NCBI GenBank assembly: GCA_022457155.1
Contig: JAJGOT010000473.1
Location: forward strand, 62,001 to 126,000
Origin: Cladopsammia gracilis
Taxonomy: Eukaryota; Cnidaria; Anthozoa; Scleractinia; Dendrophylliidae
DNA: 64,000 bases
Reading direction: 5' to 3'
Position 1 is the first letter of the stretch. Every line of letters starts with the position of its first letter. This document shows, piece after piece, positions 51,401 through 63,400 of this stretch. The notes under the pieces are model-generated. The model did no database searches. It was given only the letters and a program-made list of their open reading frames with translations, and was not told the origin of the DNA. Position numbers and translations under genes: made by a program.

Positions 51401-54400
51401 TAGGGGTACGTTAGGCATAGGTTGTATACGTTTCAAGCACGGTCGCATATGGTGGCATACGGCGGCATACGGCGAGGCAGAAAAAAAATTTAAGCATGCT
51501 TAAAAATTTTGTGCGTATCTGGACGTATGGTTTATACGCTAAGCATACGCTAGGCATATGCTGAATACGCGAGAGTTACGCTAGAGGTACGTTACTCATA
51601 GGTCAAGTACGCTGTATTTTCAAGAGCATTTTGTGCGTATGAAAATTATTTTATGAATTTTCATACGCAACTCATACGTTTCTCTCATACGCAATAGTGT
51701 GACAGGGCCTTAATATATTTTTTTGGCATTTCAGGGGAGTCGACGATCCAAAAGGTTGGAGTGTTGATCTAGAGTGCAGTGACTGGAACTCTTCTCTCTG
51801 CGGGAGAGATTATGTCCTTGATCTTATTTCTGAACTGGAGTACCCACCAGCCTTCCCTCTGTCCCAGAGCTCATCCCTACTGACTGTTAAACCAGGACAC
51901 ACTGTCCCACAAAGCCAACTGAACACGCTTTCCGAGTAAGTGCAAGTTCAAGATGTTAATTCTTCTTACTGGTTGTCATTGAAACTTGCTTGACAATGCG
52001 TTGATATTGTGAAGAGAACTTAGATGGTGGTCACTAGAATTCAGTGGTACATCAAATACAGCATCCCCTAGTTGGCGTGTTCATTCATTCTTATGTCGTT
52101 CATTTGTTCTTTCCTTCCTTCTTTCGTCCGTCCGTCCGTCCGTCGGTCTGTCCGTCCGTCCGTCCGTCCGTCCGTCCGTCCATTTATTTATTTACTTTTT
52201 TTGTGTGATTTTTTTAAACCCGTCTGCAGGGAAAGGCTCAGTATTACAAAGTGAAGTTTGATTTTAATCGTGCACTGCCAGAAACCCGCTTATTAAAATC
52301 TGGTGCTGCCTAAAACAAAAGAAATAACAGGGACTTCCTTGGCTTGGCAGGGAATCGAAAATCCTTTTTAGGGTTTTAACTTGTTACCTGTGGTATTAGT
52401 AAACATAAATTGTCCATTGGTCAGTCTATGTAATTAGTCAGTCGAAGAAATTTCAAGAGACGGAGAGAGACTGAATAAATAAAAAGCGTGAATGTTTTGT
52501 GAGGTTAGGGTCGTTAACCTACACAATATGTTGCATCAGCAATGAAACTGAATCGTACTTTGGTATAGTCACATATCATTGTTCTTATAAATAAACCTTT
52601 TTTTCCTTTCCCTTCACAGCCTCCACATGCCACAAGCTCGTGGAAAAAGGGTATCAGAAATTGCATACAAATTCTCCTCTGTTGACCATCAAAGCACAGC
52701 ATCAACATCATCTGTTCATGTTCAGCGTGAAGATGCATTAAGCGCTGCCACGTCAGCCAGATTTTCCCAGGCCAATCCCAGTCATCATCAAGTAGAGGAC
52801 GGCCTGGTGCAGAGAATGCGACTGGGAAGCAATACTGCCTCACACCCTTCTCCTGGTACTCAAGTATTTGTACCACCACCTCCACCACCCCCACCAGCAT
52901 TTATTCCACCACCCCCTCCCCCACCGCCGCCAGTGGTACCGCCAACTCAAGTGGTTCTCAGACGAAATCCAAACAAGAAAGCAGACAAGAAGAAGCGGGA
53001 TAGTGGACCTCAGTTATCCATGGCTGAGGTTGTAGCAAAGGCAAAGAAAATGCGCGAGGCACGTGAGCGCGTGCTGTCAGCTGGCAGCTCCACATCCGGA
53101 AATCAAGAAAGCCAGGAGGATCCATTTGAGTCTGCGATGCAGGCCCGCGTGGTGCAGCTTAAGAGCAGGCGCATTGAAGTTCCGCAGCAGGCGCCTAAAC
53201 AGGAGGAAGACAGCGAGCTAATGAAAGAAATGCGGCGCAAGGCACATCGAGCCAGTCAGGCGTTTATGGAAAAGGAAACTGTTACTCATATCACTATCGT
53301 GAACGGTGAGGTGCCAGAAGAAAATGAGAGAAACCCCCCTAGGGCTTTCTCGTCTTCATCTTCCAGCAGAGATACTGGAGACAATGACTCGTTGCAGTCA
53401 TTAGAAAATGGCGACAAACTAGAATCGCCAAAAGAAGTCAATGATTTTGTAGACAGTTTATTTGATCCTGTGCTTTCCCAAGGAGTGGAAGGTTTGTCAA
53501 ATGAGTTTGTAGTACGAGGAGCTCTAAAAGGTGGAGGAGGAGTAAACCAGCCCAACACAACGGCAGCTAGTTCATCTGCTGCGGGAACGTTTACAACGAC
53601 GGCAGCAATAAATGGGCATCCTGCAGGTCAAGGGAATGGGTATCCTGTGGCACAAGTTCAAGGAAATGTGTACCCTGTGGCACAAGTTCAAGGAAATGTG
53701 TACCCTGGACTCATTCAGGGAGTTCCTGGAATGGTACCTGGTGGTATGTATTATGGTCTCCCACAAACCAATGGACCTATGTACCCTGCACCTAATATGG
53801 ACGCTGCAATGCTAGCTACTCAGCAACAGATTCTTATTGAGCGGCTGATAGCTCAGCAGGCTTTACTCCAGCAACAACAGACTGTAGCCTCACAAAAGCA
53901 ACAGGAGCAGCTAATGCAGCTGGCGCAGCAGCAGCAGGCCCAGTTGGAACAGATGCAACAAATGCTTGCTGCTGCTGGGGTTCAAACTCAACCCGCTGCA
54001 AGTCTTGACCAAACAGGTGCGGCTGCATCTTTTCATGCGTTGAACGTTGTACCATCGTCCTCCTCTGCTATGTCAAGCACTCCTATAAATGGCCATGTTG
54101 TTACTCAGAATGGAGAGAATGGAGAGACCACAATCACAATTCCATTGCCTCCTCCTGAATTTTCGGACATTGATAACTTTGAGTCATCTCCAGCGCCCGT
54201 CGCCGTCCCGCCTCGTACATCATCATTACCTCCACCGTTACCACCCCCTTCAAGCGTCCAAGAACAAACAATGACCTTCCATGAGGAGTTTCCACCGCCT
54301 CCATCTCCCATCACGGAAAACGTCAACGCTGTAGATGATGTAGATGGGCCTCAGAGACCGGGGGTGAAGAGACGGAACACTGATAAGGTGGCATTGGCAG

Positions 54401-57400
54401 TAGCTGCCTTGGAATATAAAAAGTCAGATGAGGTCCGCTCTCCCGTTCCTACTTCACCCGTGAAACATGGGGAAAGCTTTAGTTTTGTCGTTGAGACTCC
54501 TTCAAAGGCAAGGCCAGAGTTTAATAAAAGAGCTTCATCTTCCATGGGTTTTGTTTTATTATCGGACAAACAGAATAACACAGTCCTTCATCCCAGATCT
54601 ACAGGACCTCATTTGTCATATAGCAATGTCAAGTGGAAACTAAACATTCGTAAAGAGGTAAGTTGGAGCTCGGGTAAAGGAAGAGTGATGAAATGAAAAA
54701 AAGTGTTAAATTTGACGCTGTTTGTAGAATGATCTTTCTTTCCCGACGTTTCGGCAATGCTGCGTTCTTCAGGGTACAAAATTATTAAATAGTTTTGTAC
54801 CCTGAAGAAGGCGGCAATGCTGAAATGTCAGGAAAGAAAGATCATTCTACAAACAGCGTCAAATTTAACACTTTTTTCATATTTTCATCATTCAGTATAA
54901 CGCTGTGCAGGTAATTTAAATATTTGTCACATAAAGGAAGAGTACCCGTATTAGAACTAAACAAAACACAAATATTGGATTAAACAGAGCGGTTTTCCAG
55001 TTGCTTTGGTTTTGCATTACTGTGTTTTGTGATTGGCTAAAAAATCTCGCGCCACTTTCGCAACCAATCGTGACTTGCTCGCACGCGTTTTCCCGCGCTT
55101 AGCAGCGGCTACATATATTTCATTCGATCTCTGATTGGTTCATTGGATTGTCTGCATCTGTTGTGATTGGCCAGAGAGATTACTGTGGTTTTGGTTTAAC
55201 GACACTCGACTGAAAACTGCTCCATTCGATTGAATAAACTGAAAACCAAGCAATGACACCTGACCGGTATTCTGCTGTTTAATAAAATACCGGTTAGGGT
55301 TTGTATGGGAACTTCAGTAGTCGTTTCAAATAGGAATAGCTTAGATAGATGTACGTTGCATTTTTGGTGTGGAATTGGAGGTTAGTTTTGCACTTTAAAG
55401 TATCTTTAGTCTGTTTTATTGAAAACTGAAGTTTAACTTGTGAACGAAGTAACAAGGTGGGAATCAATTTTTTTATGAACAAATTAACGATTTCTGCCTA
55501 AAATTGAAATAACTATCGCTTCATTGAGTAGTTATTTCACTTCTGGATAAGCTTAATCGCGCTTAAACAACCAAGTAAAGGAGAAAGACAATTGAAAATG
55601 GCGGACTGTACTGGCCACGGTTGCTCAAAAGATGGATAGCGCTATCCACCGGATAAATCACTATCCAGCAGATTACACTGCAATGGATTTTGTTAATACT
55701 TAGCCACTGGACAGTGATTTTTCCGGTGTATAGCGCTATCCACCTTTTGAACAACCGGGGCCTGAGGTTTAAATAAGTTATGTAACCCATAGAAGATGAA
55801 CTATACTTCTTAAAACTCTCGTTTATGAATAGCAGCCACTATAGAGTGATTTTACTTCATCTGTGAAACACTATCTAACAATTAGTGTGCGATAGTCCAA
55901 ATTAAAAAAGGGAAACAATGGAATTATAGTCTAATAGTGCGTACTATTCTACTAACTATTTCACAGATGAAGTAAAATTACTCTATCCTTTGTCAATGTC
56001 TTAAAGTAGAAAGATTGCTAGTCGAGCACTTATAATCAGTTGTACGATTTGATTTGTTTGATGGTGTAATTCGTTGGTTAATCTGACTGAAAAGACGCCT
56101 TTTAGAAACTAACCGATGTTGTCGCGTATGTTTTATTTTACCAGGTTTTCATGGCAGATGAAAAAGTCAATAACAATCTAGTTCAGCGGCTCATATTCTT
56201 GCAGGTCAGTTTTGGCCGAATTTTTGTTAAAGCTGTCTTTAGAGTTTCTGTCCAGAAAATAAACCAACACTTCACAGCGCTTTTGCGTTCCCCCAAGAAA
56301 CAACTTTTGAACTGTTACTTTCGGATATCGTCTTTGACTGGTTATTGTGTGAGAACAGTCTACATTTTGATTCATGTTTGAAATAACTCACAGAAAAATG
56401 TATGTAAATTTTGTGCAAAAGAAAGCAGTGGTTGTTTGATCTCATTTTGCTTGGCAGCTACACACTTGACATCTTAAAGTCAAATTAGACATGTTTCTTG
56501 TTAACTGTTCCGAAAGTTTGCGTAGTGTAGCAAGAAACATTGTCTGATTCTATGGCTACAAAATATATCTGTAATTTGCGTACACAGAGGGTGAGATTTG
56601 TACATCACACAGGATTTCATTGCCAAGCTACCCCTTTCGCTTTTAGTCCTATTCCTAATATTCCATTTTTTGTGAACTTACAGATCGTTCGAGATGCATA
56701 CTCTCACTGCTGTTGTAAAATGTCCAAAGATGATTGTCAGCAAATGCAGCTTTTACTACGTAAGTGTATTTACTCGTATGTAGAAAAGAGATGAAGTATG
56801 GTTTCATTGTGTCTCTTTGAAAGATAAAATAGCGTTACACAAAGAATTCTGGCTCCCTTGAAAATACAACAAAGAAAGACTCTAAGAAGTGCTAAAGTTG
56901 CGACTAGGCTAAAGTGCATGAGTTTGGGTCTTTAATTTTCTTTCGCCGGGGAGGTTGGAAATTTAAAGGCGCCTTCACGCGACAAACTGGAGTTGACCAA
57001 CCTATGTTGGCAAACTGCAAAAAGTTGACAATGTCGTACGTTCACGACACACGACACGCTTCCACATAACTCAACCTTGTTCTCATCGTTGTCTGTTCTT
57101 GAGGGGGAAAGACAGAGGACCTTGTGAAACGAAGTTGTACATACGTTCACGACATACAAACGCGAGTTTGCCAACTCAAAATAGTTTGACAAAAAAGTTG
57201 TCAAGAATAGAAACAAGACAGTTCTATTTGTCGCCAACTGTTGATGCTACCTTCACAAACGCTAACTTGAGGTTGCCAACACAAGTTTGCAAACTTTAGT
57301 TTGTCGTGTGAAGGGCAAGGCGCCTTAACAGAAGGGTGTCAAATATTTGTGAAAATTAATCAAACGTCAAAAACATACCAAAAATTAGTTTTGAACTTTG

Positions 57401-60400
57401 TAGTTGTAGTATAACGTCCCATTGTTTATGTTGGTGTTTGTTATGCAGAGAAATATGGTATCACTCCTGAGAGACCTCATTCCAGTATTCCTGTGGAAGG
57501 CATTGTGATTGAGGCAGCCAGACGGCTTCCACTCTACTTCAGTAGATTCTTTGTTGTCAAGGTAAGCTAATCCCTGATTTCTGGAGTATTTTGTAATGAT
57601 TGTCTTGAAATCAAAACCAAAGGACTTACATCTGGCCAATTGCAAGAAGCTCAAGGAACATAGTGAATCAATCACTTTGGTCACAGTTGGTTTTGTACTA
57701 ATTAATCTGATCGCCAATGGATGAGCTTGGGATTAGTTGCCGCATGGTGGTGGTGGTGGGGGGGTGGGGGGGGGGGGGTGGGTAAGGAGCCAAACAGGCC
57801 TCTGTCTGCGCAAGGAGGTATCCATGGGAACCCTGACACAGCCCACCACCCAGGCACCCGTCACACTGATGCTGTGTTCACACTAGGGCGAAACATGTTT
57901 AGTCTGATCACGAATTGAACATGTTTCACTATGAAATGTGTTCACATCAGGCGGCACATTGCGCGAATCATGATCGAAACGTGTTTATTCTGAGAATGAT
58001 GAATCTTCCTCACGAGTTAGCGCGAATGTCGCCTCCATGTTAAACACTGTATTACCCTTCGTTCTCGAAGGGATTGATGAGTGAAATCGAACCACAGAAT
58101 CATTTAACGGAAAGTTCGAGCTCTATTTTTTTCTGATCATGGGTAATTTGAAAGATTCTATGCGAGCTTATGCCTGTTTCGTGTAAGAGCATAAATTATA
58201 GAACCGGGCGCGCAGCATCATGGGATTGAAATGCGTACAAACATTCAAGAACTATGCAGGTAGCTACGAAAAAAGCAGGTGCTACGACTCAACAATTATC
58301 CACAACATGTACAGGAATCGCAAAAACTGGTGTTTCCGAGGCAGCCATTTTGAAATATTTGTCCGCATTTCGATCCCACAATGCAATGCTGCCAAATATG
58401 ACGGCATCTGGGCGGAACGCTATTAACAACTAACGTGAACAATAAAATGGCAAACATGCATGTGTACGGGAAACGTGTTTCGTTGAAACATGTTTACTTT
58501 AAACATGTTTCGTCCCTGATGTGAACACAGCATAAGGAGTTCAGTGGAAACAAACTCATAATTACCTGAGCATACACTTACCATCTGGGACGGAAGCAAG
58601 GATCCGTAAAGATCTGCACAAAGGGAGTTAAGCAGCGATCCGCAACGGTCAGTAAAACGCGAGCAAAGTAACACTGGCAAGCGCAAACATTGTGAAGGCC
58701 CTGACAGGCTACTAGAGGCACCCCACACATCGCTACAGGCAATAACCGCTGACCCGCAATTGAGCCACAATAATAGTGATGTGTGTTTCTTTTGATTGAT
58801 AAGCACACGTTACAAGTTCTGTTACGCGAGTTTTTTTTTTTTTTCAACCGGTTATCGAGCTCAACCAACGCAAAAACAACAACAATTAAACACAATTAAT
58901 TTCAACGGTCGATCGAAAACCTCTGTAAACCAAGCAATTTGTTAAACATTTTATGAATCTGTATGAAACATCTCATTCATATTCCAGGGTCAGAATGACA
59001 CACCAGACGTACATTATCTTGCTGTTTCTGAACACGGCGTCAAATTGGTGAAGAGAGACAAGATAACAGACGAGCTGGAAACCGTGAGAAACATTCCGTA
59101 AGTGAAACTTGACTCGTCCGCTGATCTCTACATACATTCGGTGGAACAGGTGCTGTTTATGTTAAATTCTCGTGAAATACCCGAATATTTTCGAGCTTCC
59201 TAAAATTTTGTGTGAATTGTCATGTTACCTAGCAACCTATATTATAAAAAAAATGCGGGCTCAGACAATTCCCAGATGCATGTTTCCACTGAAAAGGTTT
59301 CGTTTCTCCTTTCACAGAAGTCTTTCTCCGCACTGTTTATTCTCTTGTGACTTTGCAGGTACACCGAGCTGGTCAAGCTGAAGGCAGTGAAAGATAAACT
59401 GACTCTTACATTAACGAAGGATGTCAAGGTTGTTGTCCAAGCTGACAGGGTTAGTTCTGTTTTGATTTTCATGCACCTTATTCCAAAATGGCGGCCATTT
59501 TATTATTCTTTTATATCCATCTAAATTAGCCTTCTTGGCCTCGTCAGCATGTGCAAAATACAAACGATTTTTCAAGCGAAAATGAGGCCAAGAGGGCTAA
59601 TTAACATGCATATAAAAGAATAATAAATTGGCCGCCATTTTGGAATAAGGTGTAGTTGTTTTCGCTAATTCTAGTGAGCTATTCGTATAAGCAAATATGG
59701 ATAAAGTGTGGGCGTAGACACTATGCTATCGACGGTGTCACAGGAAGTTTACTGTACGCTCCCTCCAAAATTTGATAACAATCAAATCCATAGCTAGTTA
59801 TAACACCAGGTATGCTCATTCTTATCACTTACCACTCTGCCCTAATGATGCAATCACCAGGAGAAGATCGCATATGTTATCAAATTCGCTATACTAAAGA
59901 CGAAATAAAGTGGCACGAGACCTGAATCACGCAAAGACTTTAACACACTTTCCATGACTAAATTTTACAATAGCCGACATTTCGAACATTAAAACCTCTG
60001 AACCCTGAAATATTTTGTTCTTTTAAGACGTGAAATTAATGGAAAATTGGCCAAAAAAGATCGGACAAGACGATAATAAAAGCCGCGCGTGACAGCTGCG
60101 CGTGACAGCCGCGCGTGACAGCCGCGTGGGTTAAGAATATCATTGCTACCCACACTTAGGCCCCGTCCACACGCATCCGGATATTTTTGAATCCGCAACT
60201 TTTTTGTTGCGGATTAGAAAATATTCGCGTCCACACGTATACGGATTCGCTCTAGTAGCAAGGGCTCCTCTTGAAATGTTGTCAAAAAAGCATACGCAAA
60301 GGCCAAGTTCAAATCAAAGTTCAACTGTCAACACGTTATTAGACTAGAAATAAGTCCATGTAGAAGTGAAGCGATAACATTTCGGTCGGTCATTGAATAT

Positions 60401-63400
60401 TCGCGCGGTTAAAGACTGGATCTGATACTGTTACGTCAGCGTATTAAAAAATATCCGGATACGACCGTCCACACGATGCCGTACTCGTAACGTATTCAAA
60501 AATTTCCACTCTGGAGAGCGGATTAAAAAAGTTGCGGATTCGTGAGCCAAATTCGCCGGATACGTGTGGACGGAAGGCCAATCCGCAACAAAAAAGTTGC
60601 GGATTCAAAAATATCCGGATACGTGTGGACGGGGCTTTAGTAGAGTTGGCCTTCAACCGGTGGAGCCCAAAATTTCAAAAGAAAAAAGGTTGTATTAACT
60701 ATACATACAAAAATTTCGCAGCGTGCAGTAGAGACATGCTTCCCAAGGGAGCTTATTTTTGGTGTTGTGCCCAAAATTAAACTACTTGAAACTAATTTTT
60801 TCAGGCGACAGAAGTGAAGCAGATTATTGACACATATTTGCGACAGTTAGAAAAGGTAATGTAACCTTGTATAATTATTAACATAGTCGTAATTGTTGCT
60901 TTAAAGCAAGGCGCTTTATTCAAAACTTGACAATAAGCTCAGCGTAACGTCAATAACTTGAAATGCAGGGCATCCGCTTGGCATTTATATAACATAAATA
61001 ATAGCAATAATGGGATTTGGTTCGTCGCAGTTTATGGAGAAATGTCGAATATCATTCCGGTTTTCTTCACGTTTTAAAATTGAAACTATTGAATTACATG
61101 TTTCAAAGATCAGAGGTAAAGTATGCCAGATTCGATTCCCGTATTATACCAAACCAGTGGATAGCCAGCCAAAAATAGTTACTTTATTTCTGACAAATGA
61201 GTACAAAAAACTCGCGCGCGAAATCCAGAGCAATGCCTGGAGGTGAAGAGCAAATACTATCCCGGTTTGAGAAGCCAATCAGACCGCGCGAAAAGCACTA
61301 TCCACTGATTTGAAATATACTAATAACTGTTATACCTTATTCGACCTGTGTTTAGGAAGTGAAATATGTAAGAGCTTTGTACGATCATGTGTCACCCGAA
61401 GCTTCATTGCTTAACTTCAAGAAAGGTGACGTCATTAAGATTGTTCACAAGGACGATCTGGAAGAGGGCTGGGTGTATGGCGTCTTCAACAATCATGGCG
61501 GATATTTTCCTGATGATTATGTCACGCACATTCAAGAGGTATGGCAGAGATATTTTCTCACTTTTTCTGAAATATTTCTTATTAAAGTTGGGAGTTCAAA
61601 CTTGACAAGAGTGCCTGGAAGTTAACGGGATTAAAGCCTGGTTTTCACAGCGACGTAAGCATAAGTATAAGGGGAAGCATACTAACTTGCGCAAAGTGAA
61701 AACGAACTTGACATACGTGTAATATTGATCCTTATGCTTATGCTTATGCTTATGTCGGGCCTGTTTTCACGTGGAAATAAGCGCTGGTATACTTCCGCTT
61801 ATGCCTATGCTAATGTGGCTAGTGAAAATCAGACTTAAATAAGAGTTAGTTGTCAAACAGAAGCGAAGTTAGGGTTCTGGTGCGTATCTGAAGAAATTCG
61901 AATTTGATGAAAAGGGTCACAAGAGTTAACAAGAGGGCATGAGCAGTCAATCTCAGTTTTTCTTTGTGAATATCTGGGCAGAGCCAACAGGTCAAACGAA
62001 AGCTAGGTATCAAGTCTCGATTCGCTTATGTAGATTCAAGCTCGTCGTGATCGCACGAGACTTGGTGATGAAGCGAGAGCGAGAGTTTGAACCGTCGACC
62101 ATCCTCAACTCCAGTTGCCATTTGATCTTCAGTAGATCCATAGAAAATACCCATATCCATCCACTTTTCTTTTTAAGATACTCTATGTGTCACATGCATG
62201 CCTGAAATGCTCAGAATGATAAATTTAAGGATACTTGTTTCTGTATTTTTGTTATAACTGAATCCATGTATTGATTTTTCTTTACTTTTAGTTCAACTAC
62301 TATGCACGCATATTAAAACCCTCTACGTCTATCCTTAAATTTTTTTAAAAATTTTCTTTTTGCTAGCGCCGTTAGCGTGGCATTAACTGTTGTTGTTTCT
62401 CACTTTGTCTTCATCTTGTTCTTGTAAGCTGTCATGGTTCGTACAATCTTGAAAAGGTCTTGAATTTTAGCAGTCTTCTTGAAAAGTCCTTAATTTGGTT
62501 AAGGTCCTTGAAAAGTACTTGATTTCTTTATTAGGTATTACAAAGTCCTTGAAATTTAGGACTTTGTGTACACCCTATCACTTTTCTGATAAATTGAATG
62601 ATTTTGCTCCGAAAAATTGGCCACCAGCGACTTTTAAAATCCGAAAATAACTAGCGAAAATGTCGGCATAATACGTGAATGCGTACGTGAAGCAAAATTG
62701 TAATCTTTGCCTCAATTTCATGCACCAGGAGACAAAGAGTTTCGATTTCGTAAATAAAACGTAGTCCTTGAAAAGTCCTTGAATTTTATTTGTCTGAAGT
62801 TGTACGAACCAAGGCTGTTCAAATCCAGACCGCGCGGTAGGGTGCTCATTGCTCTTGACAGACGGCTTCATTGAATCCACTTCTTCTCATTCTTCTGTCT
62901 CTCAAACATTTGTATGTGGCTCACTTTCTCGGCTTTCTTTTCCCGCCCAGATATGCAACATACAAATCTTGGTTAGTCAGCTAAAACTGACCATTCGTCA
63001 CTTGGCTCACGTGAATTTACCGCGCTTGCTTCGAGCCGTGTATTTTTACTCTTGATATTATGATGTATTGTGTGCGTTCTCACGCTTATGCCACTAGCTA
63101 TGCATTTTACCGCCCTTGCAACACGCTTGGGTTAAGTGTTTCCCTTGCTTGTCTTGGATTCTTTGTTTTCCCGCGCTTGCTACGGCCTGTATTTTTAAAG
63201 TGCGCACCAGCTTTCGGCACTAGGGTTTCTGGGATCGTTTGCGTAACCAGCGTTAGTTATGATAAGTTGATGGTTTCCAAAGGCAATCATTAACCAATCA
63301 TAGCTCACATACCAAAGGCTGGTGCCCTGTCTCCTCAAAGTCTTTGGAGTGGTACCATTTACTGGAAGAATCAAATTTCAATTTAAACATAGACGAGACC

